Source: Candidatus Aminicenantota bacterium (GTDB lineage Bacteria > Acidobacteriota > Aminicenantia > Aminicenantales > UBA8522). Taken from it: a DNA stretch of 34,049 nt. A program made the position numbers and the translations under genes. The DNA is taken from NCBI GenBank assembly GCA_017886205.1, contig JAFNEO010000012.1:1-34049 (forward strand), read 5' to 3'. The notes below the pieces were generated by a model. The model worked only from the letters and a program-made list of their open reading frames with translations, had not been told where the DNA came from and did not search any database. Positions 8,900 to 16,489 of this stretch are shown one piece after another (position 1 is the stretch's first letter; each line of letters opens with the position of its first letter).

Positions 8900-10054
8900 T
8901 TATTTCTTGGGAGCGGGCCGGACCTCGATCTTCCAGATACCCTTATCTTCCGGATAAAGGCCTTCGTAGGGAAGCGTCACGGAAAAGGACTTTCCTTGGA
9001 GGAGGTCACGGAACGGGACTTCGAAAACGACTTTGAAGTCGGGGAGGCTGGCCGACCCCAATTCGGATCCCCACCGGATTGGCGTTTGCTCCCATTCGGT
9101 CCAGAAACTCAGCCGGACCTTCTGTGGAGCCGTCCGGGACCGCGCGGCCGCTTCATCCTCGGCCATGGGTTCTGACTCGATCGCCAGACCCGTGGAAAAT
9201 TCCCGGGGCCTCGCGCTGAGGAAGCGGGGCGAAAGGCGTTCCTCGCCTTTCTGGACATCGTTAAGGACCAACTTGGAGAATGCGCCTTTTCCCTTGCCGG
9301 AATTGACCTGGCAGCGGCCCAACAGGGGATCTTCGTCGGGGTCAAATTCGAAGGTGACGGAAGAGAAGAGGACCTTGAAAGAAATCTCGGCCAGGCTGTG
9401 CCGGCCGTCGGGGATAAAGGGGGAGGTCATGTCCAGTGAGAGATGAAGCTCATAATTGGGCGAAGTCCTTACCGATTTCTTCCGTTCTCTTGCGGCCGGG
9501 CGGGTGCCCCCTTTCCTGGTCATGACGCCCTTCGAGTAGCAGACCATTTCCTTGCCGGGTGGAGCTAGGTCAAAAGTCTGTTCGAAGCTGTTGGCATCCA
9601 GAATCCTGTAGGTTAATCGGGCTTTGAACCCCGGCGGGATGTTCTCGATGGCTTCGCTGTTAAAGATGAAAAGCTTCCCGTCGGCGTTCGGGCCGTCGCA
9701 AACATATTGGTTAACGAAGCCCTGGACATGGAACTGCCGGAAGACATAGGCCTTCCGCAGCCGGTCGTAGCTGAAGAATCCCCAGTTCTCGTGCACCTCT
9801 CCCTTCGGGTTCTTCTCCTGGGGGTCGAAGCGGGACTCGTTTCTGACCTGCAGATACTGTCCCCCCAGGACGAAGGCGAACTCCTGCTTTCCGCGGGACA
9901 CTCCCGGCTTGCCCTCGCCGGTCCCTTCCCATTGTCCGACGAAGAATTGGAACGGCTTCCAGACATCCTGGGTTTTTTCCTGTTGCTGGACCGCAGGCCC
10001 GATGAGGGCAGGGAGAGCGGTCAACAAAATCGTGATCATCGTTTTTCTTATCAT
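8900..10054 (-). CDS. Exported THAP4/DUF1579-like beta-barrel protein
   Basis: A 384-residue protein with an N-terminal signal sequence (MIRKTMITILLTALPALIG then AVQQQ). The N-terminal domain (~30-175) has FQFFVGQWEGTGEG, GGQYLQVRNES, WGFFSYDRLRKAYVFRQFH and FEQTFDLAPPGKE, the pattern of the calycin-like THAP4/DUF1579 group, small barrels that bind heme or other hydrophobic ligands. The C-terminal half (~200-384) is also strand-rich but I do not recognise it. GAGG lies 6 nt before the ATG. It stands divergent to a lipocalin gene and converges on the FAD/Fe-S gene with only 9 nt between stop codons and no terminator. A periplasmic ligand-binding role is inferred. Confidence 0.65.
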   Translation of the reverse strand: MIRKTMITILLTALPALIGPAVQQQEKTQDVWKPFQFFVGQWEGTGEGKPGVSRGKQEFAFVLGGQYLQVRNESRFDPQEKNPKGEVHENWGFFSYDRLRKAYVFRQFHVQGFVNQYVCDGPNADGKLFIFNSEAIENIPPGFKARLTYRILDANSFEQTFDLAPPGKEMVCYSKGVMTRKGGTRPAARERKKSVRTSPNYELHLSLDMTSPFIPDGRHSLAEISFKVLFSSVTFEFDPDEDPLLGRCQVNSGKGKGAFSKLVLNDVQKGEERLSPRFLSARPREFSTGLAIESEPMAEDEAAARSRTAPQKVRLSFWTEWEQTPIRWGSELGSASLPDFKVVFEVPFRDLLQGKSFSVTLPYEGLYPEDKGIWKIEVRPAPKK

Positions 10055-10117
10055 CTTGATCCTCGCCTCTGGGCAAACCTTTTTTCCTGGAAAGGAGCGG
10101 CCTGCCGGTCGGTCTCC

Positions 10118-10148
10118 ATTATATATAATGAAGATGGCTGTAAAGCAA
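10118..10148 (-). promoter_or_regulatory. Promoter for the THAP4-like gene
   Basis: On the minus strand TTGCTT (10148-10143), 17 nt, TATATA (10125-10120). An overlapping reading is TTTACA, 15 nt, TATAAT. The -10 lies in the perfect palindrome ATTATATATAAT (10118-10129). The start would be near 10112, with a leader of about 58 nt. The 298 nt between the two divergent genes holds this, the lipocalin promoter, and nothing else that I can identify. Confidence 0.45.
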
Positions 10149-10273
10149 AAACTTTGTGGCTATGGCCGACCCGCTTTATAGCACGTTCTTTTTGCCTCTG
10201 CTTTTGAGGATTTGGTTAGCCCTGATCTAACGAAAAGAAGAATGAATAAAGACGCCTGGTCTTAGATGAGACC

Positions 10274-10302
10274 TTTCCAGAACGCGGGACAAAGCATATA
10301 AT
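10274..10302 (+). promoter_or_regulatory. Promoter for the lipocalin gene
   Basis: A perfect TATAAT at 10297-10302 with a weak -35 (TTTCCA, 10274-10279) 17 nt upstream. Transcription would start near 10309, about 44 nt before the ATG at 10353. A second TATCAT (10338-10343) lies closer to the gene. Confidence 0.45.
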
Positions 10303-10352
10303 ATTTAGCGCAAGGGATTATCCTTTGTTCATTCCCGTATCATGAGGCGATA

Positions 10353-10880
10353 ATGAAAACATTCGGGATGTTGCTGATCCTTTTAGGTTTCGGGTTTGCC
10401 AAGGCCGGGGAGGAGACCAAGCCGCTTGAGGTTGTCCCCTATGTCGACCTCGGCCGTTATATCGGGACGTGGTATGAGATCGCCACCATCCCGCAGCGCT
10501 TCCAGAAGGACTGCGTCGGCGTCACCGCCACCTACACGCTGCGCGACGATGGGGCGATCGCCGTCCTGAACAAGTGCCGGAAGAAAACTCTCGACGGCGA
10601 ACTCAAGGAGGCCAACGGCAAGGCCTGGGTCGTCGATAAAAAGACCAACGCTAAGCTCAAGGTGCGGTTCTTCTGGCCCTTCAAGGGCGACTATTGGGTC
10701 ATCGAGCTTGACCCCGACTATCAGTACGCGGTGGTGGGCCACCCGGGACGGGAATACCTCTGGATTCTCTGCCGCACTCCCCAGATGGACGAGTCTCTCT
10801 ACCAGGACCTGCTGCAGCGGATCGCCAACAAGGGGTACGACCTGGCCCGCATCAAGAGGACACTCCAGCCCTCCTCATAA
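10353..10880 (+). CDS. blc: Bacterial lipocalin, Blc family
   Basis: A 175-residue lipocalin. The first conserved region is YVDLGRYIGTWYEIATIPQR (GxWYE at 38-42), the middle has the GKAWVVD strand, and the end has YAVVGHPGREYLWILCRTP followed by the C-terminal helix with ANKGYD. Blc proteins bind fatty acids or lysophospholipids in the periplasm or on the outer membrane and are usually lipoproteins. Here the N-terminus MKTFGMLLILLGFGFAKAGE has no lipobox cysteine, so it looks like a type I signal peptide cut after AKA and a soluble product. GAGG sits 5 nt before the ATG. A terminator lies beyond it but faces the opposite gene. Confidence 0.9.
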   Translation: MKTFGMLLILLGFGFAKAGEETKPLEVVPYVDLGRYIGTWYEIATIPQRFQKDCVGVTATYTLRDDGAIAVLNKCRKKTLDGELKEANGKAWVVDKKTNAKLKVRFFWPFKGDYWVIELDPDYQYAVVGHPGREYLWILCRTPQMDESLYQDLLQRIANKGYDLARIKRTLQPSS

Positions 10881-10907
10881 TGGGGCCGGGTTTGGTATCG
10901 ATCACCC

Positions 10908-10945
10908 AAAAAAATAAGGGACGGCTCTCGGACGAGAGCCGTCCC
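10908..10945 (-). terminator. Intrinsic terminator of the sigma/anti-sigma/DUF4097 operon
   Basis: GGGACGGCTCTC and GAGAGCCGTCCC (10918-10929 and 10934-10945) make a perfect 12 bp stem with a 4 nt loop. On the minus strand it is followed by TTATTTTTTT (10917-10908), so it ends transcripts from the minus-strand gene at 10968. On the plus strand no T run follows, so it should be a weak stop for the lipocalin gene. Confidence 0.88.
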
Positions 10946-10967
10946 TGGACTTTCCGCGGTGGCTGTC

Positions 10968-11876
10968 TTATTTGGCCTTGCGGACGTAGATGTTCCCCTC
11001 GTAAGTGGTGAGCTGGATCTCTACGCCGCCGCCGTTGATCAGGCTCAGGGTCACTTTTTCAAAGGAGACCCTATAGCCTCCTCCTTCCTTGCGTTCGTCC
11101 TCTTCTTTCTTCTGCTGGCTCGGTGTTAGTTGGACATCGAAATCGGTGAAGATCTGCCCTTCATCGGTCTTCATCTTCAGGCTGGCCTTGACGTCGAAGG
11201 GCAGCGTGATGTCGATATCGCCCTCCATGGCGCTGAAGGACATCGGCTTCCCAGGCGTGACCTTTCCGAAGACCGCCTTGATCTCGCCGTCCGATGAGTC
11301 CGCCACAACGGGCCCGGAGACGTTGGTCAGGATGATGGGGCCGTCGCTGGTCTCCACCTCGATCTCCCCGTCCACTCTGTCCACGGTCACTCCTCTTTCG
11401 TCATCGCGGCAGGACAGCCGGAGCGAGGTAGAAAAAGGAACCTGGATGAGCAGGTCTACCGACCTCTTCCCCTCTTCGACATCCACTCGGATGATATTCT
11501 CCTCTTCTTCGACGGTGAGCCCCATGCTCTCGATCTGGAGCATCTTCATGCCCTTGGCCTTCTCGGCCTGAGCCTTCTTCCTGGCCAGCTCTTCCTGGTC
11601 CAGTTCCTCTCCCTCTTCTGCCAGGGCGGCTTCCGACTCTTGCTCTTCCTTGGTCAGAGCCTTCTCCCTCCAGCGGGCATCGATGATGACGTCCTTGCCC
11701 TCATAGCCTCGGACGGCGATGCTCCCTTCACTGATGTCCACTTCCACCGTGCCCGGCTTGGCCGGGTTGGTAAAGCTCACCACCGCATGGTCGGCCTGGC
11801 TCTCTTGGGCGTTGTCCGCCAGTCCTGCGGCCCACAAGAGAACGATGATTCCCGCGAGTCTGATGATCGTTTTCAT
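10968..11876 (-). CDS. Exported DUF4097-like beta-repeat protein
   Basis: A 302-residue protein with a signal peptide (MKTIIRLAGIIVLLWAAGLA, cleaved near DNA-QE). The body is a row of short parallel-beta repeats such as IEVETSDGPIILTNVSGPVV, VADSSDGEIKAVFG and FSAMEGDIDITLPFD, closing with GGGVEIQLTTYEGNIYVRK; this is the DUF4097 'putative adhesin' pattern. Residues ~70-112 are an unusual highly charged, helical Glu/Lys insert between the first strands. AAGGAG lies 8 nt ahead of the ATG. It is the last gene of the ECF operon, 30 nt after the anti-sigma gene; DUF4097 genes often sit with ECF/anti-sigma pairs. It may act in the extracytoplasmic part of the signalling route or be an envelope protein; the sequence does not decide. 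Confidence 0.75.
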   Translation of the reverse strand: MKTIIRLAGIIVLLWAAGLADNAQESQADHAVVSFTNPAKPGTVEVDISEGSIAVRGYEGKDVIIDARWREKALTKEEQESEAALAEEGEELDQEELARKKAQAEKAKGMKMLQIESMGLTVEEEENIIRVDVEEGKRSVDLLIQVPFSTSLRLSCRDDERGVTVDRVDGEIEVETSDGPIILTNVSGPVVADSSDGEIKAVFGKVTPGKPMSFSAMEGDIDITLPFDVKASLKMKTDEGQIFTDFDVQLTPSQQKKEEDERKEGGGYRVSFEKVTLSLINGGGVEIQLTTYEGNIYVRKAK

Positions 11877-11906
11877 GATCTTCTCCTTATTTCATAGTGT
11901 ATTTGA

Positions 11907-12734
11907 TCAGCTGAGCTGGACCAGGCCCAGTTCAGCACGCTTTTTCACTTTCGGGTTCAGTTTTTCATCCTGGATGAGCCGCTCCAGGGCCCCGGCCGCA
12001 CGCCTTTCCCGGATCTCGACTAGGAGGTTGACAAGCGATAGCTGGACGAGGGGCGAGGTCTGTCCAGCGAGAGAATCTATGAGTCCCTCTTTGACTTCCG
12101 GATGATCATAGAAGAGATAAAGGGCGTCCGCCGCGGCCAACCGGACATTGACGTTGGGATCATGGTTCAGAGTCTCGAGTAAGGTCTGGATGATCTCATC
12201 ACCCGGCCGGTCGATCCGGGCGCTCCAGCTCACACCCATGAGCCTCTCGCTGGGGGAGGCCTGCTTGAGGAGCGAGACGGCCACGATCCTGCGCATGTCG
12301 TCGACCTCGCTCTTGAGACCGGCCACTTCTGTCCGCGCGGCTGAACGGGAGCGTACGCTCAAAAGATAACCGCTGCCCAGGCCGGCGGCGATGAGCACAA
12401 GGGAGAGCGCGATCTGATAGGCCGGCCTCCTGGGCATGAGCCGCCTGATCCAGTGGGACAGGGTTTGTCCAAACCCTTGCTTTTCCCGCTCTTTCTCCAT
12501 GTCTTTCTTGTAGGCTTCGAGCATCTCGTAAAAGCGGCTCCGGAGAGCGCCGCTGGGCTGCTCTTTGGGCAAAACTCCCAATTTCGTCCAGATAGCGCTC
12601 AGGCCCTCCAGTTCCTCCCGGCAGGCGGGGCAGTCGGCCAGGTGGGCGCGCACTTCGGCCAGGGATTTTTCGTCCAACTCGCCGGCCAGATAGTCGGCGG
12701 ATTTTTCTCTAATCTGTTCGCATTCGCATTTCAT
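11907..12734 (-). CDS. Zinc-finger anti-sigma factor with extracytoplasmic HEAT domain
   Basis: A 275-residue protein. The N-terminus has C3/C5 and then H31-x3-C35-x2-C38 (HLADCPAC), the ZAS/zf-HC2 signature that binds and silences ECF sigma factors. A linker with a charged helix (~60-90) leads to one membrane segment at ~104-126 (AYQIALSLVLIAAGLGSGYL). The remainder, ~150-275, would lie outside the cytoplasm and consists of helical pairs such as NHDPNVNVRLAAADALYLF, SPLVQLSLVNLLVEI and NPKVKKRAELGLVQL, which read as HEAT repeats. The start overlaps the end of the sigma gene by 4 nt (ATGA), so the two are coupled. A HEAT sensor on an anti-sigma factor suggests a protein partner as the signal. 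This is inference. Confidence 0.82.
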   Translation of the reverse strand: MKCECEQIREKSADYLAGELDEKSLAEVRAHLADCPACREELEGLSAIWTKLGVLPKEQPSGALRSRFYEMLEAYKKDMEKEREKQGFGQTLSHWIRRLMPRRPAYQIALSLVLIAAGLGSGYLLSVRSRSAARTEVAGLKSEVDDMRRIVAVSLLKQASPSERLMGVSWSARIDRPGDEIIQTLLETLNHDPNVNVRLAAADALYLFYDHPEVKEGLIDSLAGQTSPLVQLSLVNLLVEIRERRAAGALERLIQDEKLNPKVKKRAELGLVQLS

Positions 12735-13288
12735 GGGGAAGTCCCTCCCTGGAGCTCGAAATAGATTTTTCCGAGCTCTTTGACGGCCCGGTGGATCGTC
12801 GACTTGATCGAGCCGATGTCGCAGCCCAGGAGTTCGGCGATCTCCCGGTATTTCATCTCCTGGAACCGGCTGAGCAGCAGAATTTCCCTCTTGCGGAGCG
12901 GCAGCCTGTCGAGGGCTCTCTTCAGCAGCGTCACGTCCACGTCCGCACTCAGGCGGTCGATGGCGGGGGGCTCGGCCACGGCCGGCTCCTCGAACTGCTC
13001 GTCGAGCGGCACCTCCGGCTTCTGCTTCCGCAGATGATCGATGTGGACATTGCGGGCGATCTGGTACATCCAGACGGTGAATTTGCTCTGGCTCTGGTAT
13101 GTATCCCGGTACTTGAGGATGCGGAAGAAGACATCCTGGACCAGGTCCTCGCTGGCGCTCCGGTTTCCGGTCAGCCTCAGGAAAAAATTGAAGAGCATGA
13201 CATGATGCCTCTCGAAGAGGATGGCCAGGCGTTCGACCTTACCCTCCCTGACCTCCTCCATCAGCCGGTTGTCAGATGTCGGTTCCAC
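12731..13288 (-). CDS. ECF RNA polymerase sigma factor
   Basis: A 185-residue sigma-70 family protein with region 2 (LFERHHVMLFNFFLRLTGNR, SEDLVQDVFFRILKY, FTVWMYQIARNVHIDHLRK) and region 4 (LDRLPLRKREILLLSRFQEM, YREIAELLGCDIGSIKSTIH), joined by a ~35-residue acidic linker; regions 1 and 3 are absent, which defines the ECF class. Translation starts at a GTG (13288) with AAGGAG 4 nt before it. The preceding DNA carries an ECF-type promoter at 13318-13347, so it probably drives its own operon. It is coupled to an anti-sigma factor with a membrane segment, implying that it responds to an envelope signal. Confidence 0.92.
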   Translation of the reverse strand: MEPTSDNRLMEEVREGKVERLAILFERHHVMLFNFFLRLTGNRSASEDLVQDVFFRILKYRDTYQSQSKFTVWMYQIARNVHIDHLRKQKPEVPLDEQFEEPAVAEPPAIDRLSADVDVTLLKRALDRLPLRKREILLLSRFQEMKYREIAELLGCDIGSIKSTIHRAVKELGKIYFELQGGTSP

Positions 13289-13317
13289 GAATCTCCTTGG
13301 TCACTCGGGCTCACAGA

Positions 13318-13347
13318 TATAGACTTGGGTTCCAGGGAAAGGTTACA
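13318..13347 (-). promoter_or_regulatory. ECF-type promoter, probably autoregulatory
   Basis: On the minus strand TGTAACC (13347-13341), 16 nt, GTCTATA (13324-13318). An AAC-containing -35 and a GTC -10 are the usual marks of ECF promoters. Start of RNA near 13312 would give a leader of about 23 nt holding the AAGGAG of the sigma gene. No comparable copy of this pair was seen elsewhere in the window. Confidence 0.5.
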
Positions 13348-13411
13348 TCAAAACGAGGTTTTTTGTTATCTTTAGTTGCCAAAGGCGAGCCTTTCCTCCG
13401 CCTTTCCAGTC

Positions 13412-13439
13412 TTGCCGGATGGGCGATATCTGGTATCAT
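13412..13439 (+). promoter_or_regulatory. Sigma-70-type promoter for the ABC exporter operon
   Basis: TTGCCG (13412-13417), a 16 nt spacer and TATCAT (13434-13439) preceded by TGG, an extended -10. Transcription near 13446 leaves a short leader with AGGGAG ahead of the ATG at 13462. This promoter is what rules out the more upstream in-frame start at 13276. Confidence 0.5.
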
Positions 13440-13461
13440 AGAGGATTCTAGGGAGACCTTA

Positions 13462-14451
13462 ATGGACGCCATATGGGTCAAGGACCTGACCAAGACCTTC
13501 AAGGACGTGACCGCCGTCGACAGGGTGTCGTTTTCCGTCCCCGAAGGAGAGCTCTTCGGGCTTCTCGGCCCGAACGGAGCGGGAAAGACTACGACCATCA
13601 ACGTCCTTTCGACCCTCCTTCATCCGACCTCCGGACAGGCCGAGGTGGCGGGCCACGACGTCGCGACGAGCCGCGATCTTGTCCGGAAGGCGATCGGTGT
13701 CGTCTTCCAGGAGCCCGCGCTCGACGGCAAGCTGACCGGCAGAGAGAACCTCGAATTCCACGCCATGATGTACGGGATGGGAAAAGAGGAGCGGCGCCGG
13801 AGGATCGACGAGGTCCTGGGCCTTGTCGAGCTAACGGACCGGGCGGCCGCGCTCGTTGAGAAGTACTCGGGCGGCATGAAGCGGCGCCTCGAGATCGCCC
13901 GCGGGCTCATCCACCGGCCCAGGGTCCTCTTCCTCGACGAGCCGACTTTGGGCCTCGATGCCCAGACCCGACGCCACATCTGGGACTACATTAAAAGTCT
14001 CAACCGGGACCACGGAGTGACGATCGTCTTGACTACCCACTACATGGAGGAGGCCGACATCCTCTGCGACCGCATCGCCATCATGGACCACGGACGGTTC
14101 GTTGCCCTCGACACCCCGGCCCGACTCAAGGACATCCTGGGCGGCGATGTCGTGTCCCTTGAGGTTGAGGGTGCTGTGGACGATCTGCTGGCCGAGATGC
14201 AGAAGCTCGAGTGGGTCAGGACCGCGAGCCGGCACGACGGCGTTCTGACCATGACCATGGAAAAAGGGGAGCGGCGGATTCCTGAATTGGTGACACTCAC
14301 CCAGGCCCGCGGCGCCATCGTCACCAGCGTCCATCTCCACAGGCCGAGCCTCGAGGACGTCTTTCTCCATTTCACGGGCAGCACCATCCGGGAGCGCGAG
14401 GCGAGCGTCGCCGAACGCAACCGGATGATGATGGGGTTCGGGAGGCGCTGA
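13462..14451 (+). CDS. ABC-2 type exporter, ATP-binding subunit (DrrA/CcmA-like)
   Basis: A 329-residue ATPase with all nucleotide-site motifs: Walker A GPNGAGKTTT, Q-loop VVFQEPALDGKLTG, signature YSGGMKRRLEIARGL, Walker B RVLFLDEPTLGLD and the switch histidine in LTTHYMEEAD. Residues ~235-320 form the DUF4162-type C-terminal domain common in DrrA-like exporters (drug, lipid or polysaccharide export). The reading frame is open further upstream to 13276, but a promoter lies at 13412-13439 and AGGGAG precedes the ATG at 13462, and family members begin at this MDAIWVKDLTKTF-type sequence. One base separates its stop from the permease start. The cargo is unknown. Confidence 0.9.
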   Translation: MDAIWVKDLTKTFKDVTAVDRVSFSVPEGELFGLLGPNGAGKTTTINVLSTLLHPTSGQAEVAGHDVATSRDLVRKAIGVVFQEPALDGKLTGRENLEFHAMMYGMGKEERRRRIDEVLGLVELTDRAAALVEKYSGGMKRRLEIARGLIHRPRVLFLDEPTLGLDAQTRRHIWDYIKSLNRDHGVTIVLTTHYMEEADILCDRIAIMDHGRFVALDTPARLKDILGGDVVSLEVEGAVDDLLAEMQKLEWVRTASRHDGVLTMTMEKGERRIPELVTLTQARGAIVTSVHLHRPSLEDVFLHFTGSTIREREASVAERNRMMMGFGRR

Positions 14452-14452
14452 G

Positions 14453-15217
14453 ATGATCAGCCTGACCGCCGTCTATGTCATGTGGTTGCGCGAGATGAAG
14501 CGCTTCAGCCGGGCCCGGTCCCGGGTCCTCGGCTCGCTCATCATGCCTCTCTTCTTCCTGGCCTTCCTCGGCCTCGGGTTCAACCGGATGCCGATTCCGG
14601 GCATCGCCCCGGGCGTCAACTATGTCAAATTCCTCGTGCCGGGCATCATCGGGATGACGCTGCTGTTCTCCTCGACGATGCAGGGGTTGTCGGTCCTGTG
14701 GGATCGGGAGTTCGGGTTTCTCAAAGAAATTATGGTCGCTCCGGTGTCGCGGGTATCGATCGCCCTGGGCAGGATCGCGGGCGGCGTGACAACGTCGCTC
14801 ATCCAGGCCCTGCTCATCCTGGCCGTTTCGGTCCTCCTGGGTTTCCGTGCTCACAACGGGCTTGGTCTCTTGGCCGCCCTGGGGTTTATGATCCTCATCT
14901 CTTTCACTTTCATCGGCTTGGGCCTGGTCTTTGCCTCGCGGATGAAGGACATGCAAGGCTTCGGCCTGGTGATGAACTTCTTAGTCTTTCCCCTCTTTTT
15001 CTTGTCCGGGGCGTTCTATCCCCTGACTAACCTGCCCTGGGCCATCCGCGGTCTGTCCTATGCCGATCCCTTGACCTACGGCATCGACGGTTTGCGGGCC
15101 GTCCTGATCCAGACCCACTCGTTTCCCGTCGCCCTCGACTTCCTCGTCCTGGCCGGGTTTGCGGCGACGATGCTATTCCTGGGCGCCTATTTTTTCGAGA
15201 AGAGTGAGAGTGTCTAG
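14453..15217 (+). CDS. ABC-2 type exporter, membrane subunit
   Basis: A 254-residue permease with six hydrophobic segments: near 26-42, 62-80, 108-131, 137-159, 171-190 and 228-246. The ABC2_membrane signature is seen in LWDREFGFLKEIMVAPVSR (coupling helix) and in NFLVFPLFFLSGAFYPLTNL with PLTYGIDGLR. It pairs with the ATPase encoded immediately before it, the two forming a dimeric exporter in the inner membrane. GGAGG lies about 9 nt before the ATG. The gene converges on the racemase gene with 46 nt between stops; only weak small hairpins and a TTTT (15253-15256) are seen there. Confidence 0.88.
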   Translation: MISLTAVYVMWLREMKRFSRARSRVLGSLIMPLFFLAFLGLGFNRMPIPGIAPGVNYVKFLVPGIIGMTLLFSSTMQGLSVLWDREFGFLKEIMVAPVSRVSIALGRIAGGVTTSLIQALLILAVSVLLGFRAHNGLGLLAALGFMILISFTFIGLGLVFASRMKDMQGFGLVMNFLVFPLFFLSGAFYPLTNLPWAIRGLSYADPLTYGIDGLRAVLIQTHSFPVALDFLVLAGFAATMLFLGAYFFEKSESV

Positions 15218-15263
15218 ACGGGCATCCGCTTTCGCGGGGCAGTAATGCCGGATTTTCCCGCTC

Positions 15264-16304
15264 TTAACGAGCGATGTGTCTTTTCCACTCGAATAGAGAC
15301 GGCCGGGGTTCATAGCGGCGGAGGGCTTCGGCCGTCTCCGGTGAAACACGTTCCAGCCAGGTGGCCAGGGAATCGATTTTTTGGCGGCTGATCTCGACCA
15401 TGGACACAACCCGGGCAGTGACTTCTGTTTTCTGGTATCGGCCCACGAATTTTGGCTCGAAAAGGACATCCGTCAGCCGGGGGTTCGGGTTGAGGATGGC
15501 GAGCGGTGTGATACCCGCTTCCTCGAAAGCCTTCTCCCAGAACGAGAGAGAATACCCGTAATGGGTGCAATTGAGGCTGACTAAAAGGGGAGGCAGCGGC
15601 GGCCGGATATTCTGGACGGCTTCACTCACGAAGCCGGAGATGAGCATCTCGGTCTCGTCACCTTGAGGGTCGTTTTCGATGAAGCTCTCGAGCTCGGGGC
15701 AGGACTGCGTGTGGATGCGTTCGGCGGCGAACCCTTGCTTCTCCAGCTCTCTCGGATAAGTGCCTTCGGAGATCGTCGTCGGCGTCCCGAAGATGATGAC
15801 GGAGGCTTCGGGGTGATCCTCGAGCCCTCGGGCGATGAGCTCCACCCCGGCCTGAACGATAGGGATAACCGGGATCTTCGTTTGGCGCGAGTACGGGGTA
15901 TCTTCATAGAGCGTGGAGAGCGTGTTGCAGCCGATAAGGATGATGTCGGGACGACATTTTTTTTCCTGGCTCTCCAGGGCGCTCGAGAAGACCCGGATTT
16001 TTTCCTGCCGCGTCTTCAGGCTGTTGTAGCCGCCTTCGTTTGAGAAGAGAGCGTTGAAGAAGACGAAATCCACCCGCTTGAAGATCCCTGTCTCCTTCAT
16101 CTTTCGGACGGCTTCGGCGACCACCGATAGCCCGCCCAGCCCCGAATCAGTGACCGCGACCGTCACCGCCTTCTTTTGGAAAAACGAACTCAGTTTGAGC
16201 TTTGATCCCGTCTCTTTGGTTTCGCCCGGTGAGAGCGACAAGAACACTGAGACGAGAAGGCCCAGGGACACGATAGACACGCTCAGAGTATTCCGAACCT
16301 TCAT
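15264..16304 (-). CDS. Exported Asp/Glu racemase-like protein (MurI superfamily)
   Basis: A 346-residue protein. Residues ~47-330 match the MurI fold: AVTDSGLGGLSVV (D53), the first catalytic cysteine C126 in LIGCNTLSTL, IPVIPIVQAG, IIFGTPTTI, and the second cysteine C246 in SLNCTHYGYS. Both cysteines needed for proton transfer are kept, so an active racemase is plausible. The odd part is the N-terminus: MKVRNTLSVSIVSLGLLVSV plus FLSLS is a clear signal peptide or membrane anchor, absent from cytoplasmic MurI, and no lipobox is present. The protein is also longer than MurI (about 260-290 residues). GAAGGA precedes the ATG. An extracytoplasmic role, on D-amino acids or another substrate, is inferred; it need not be the cell's MurI. 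Confidence 0.75.
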   Translation of the reverse strand: MKVRNTLSVSIVSLGLLVSVFLSLSPGETKETGSKLKLSSFFQKKAVTVAVTDSGLGGLSVVAEAVRKMKETGIFKRVDFVFFNALFSNEGGYNSLKTRQEKIRVFSSALESQEKKCRPDIILIGCNTLSTLYEDTPYSRQTKIPVIPIVQAGVELIARGLEDHPEASVIIFGTPTTISEGTYPRELEKQGFAAERIHTQSCPELESFIENDPQGDETEMLISGFVSEAVQNIRPPLPPLLVSLNCTHYGYSLSFWEKAFEEAGITPLAILNPNPRLTDVLFEPKFVGRYQKTEVTARVVSMVEISRQKIDSLATWLERVSPETAEALRRYEPRPSLFEWKRHIAR

Positions 16305-16425
16305 CTTCGTCCTTCATTCTATCAGAATTCCCGTCAAAATGATTTTTCACGCTCACCTTGCGTTTCCCGCTTAAGTCCAACCTTTCAAGCGGAAGGCGCG
16401 TATAAGATTGAGGGCTGGATCGCAT

Positions 16426-16454
16426 TTGACTTAATCTCCGGTAGCCGGTATTTT
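16426..16454 (+). promoter_or_regulatory. Sigma-70-type promoter for the Ser/Thr kinase gene
   Basis: TTGACT (16426-16431), 17 nt, TATTTT (16449-16454). The start would be near 16461, giving a leader of about 29 nt with GAGG before the ATG at 16490. It lies between the divergent racemase and kinase genes. Confidence 0.55.
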
Positions 16455-16489
16455 AGGCCTTAGAAAGCCAGCCCCCGAGGATTTTGCCG

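Noticed and set aside
13276..13461. N-terminal extension of the ABC ATPase gene
   Set aside because: The 62 extra codons have no homology to ABC proteins, and they contain the promoter TTGCCG-16-TATCAT; the ATG at 13462 has a ribosome site and matches the family start.
15218..15263. Terminator between the permease and the racemase
   Set aside because: CCGC/GCGG and GGCA/TGCC stems of 4 bp and a TTTT are present, but they are too small for a confident call.
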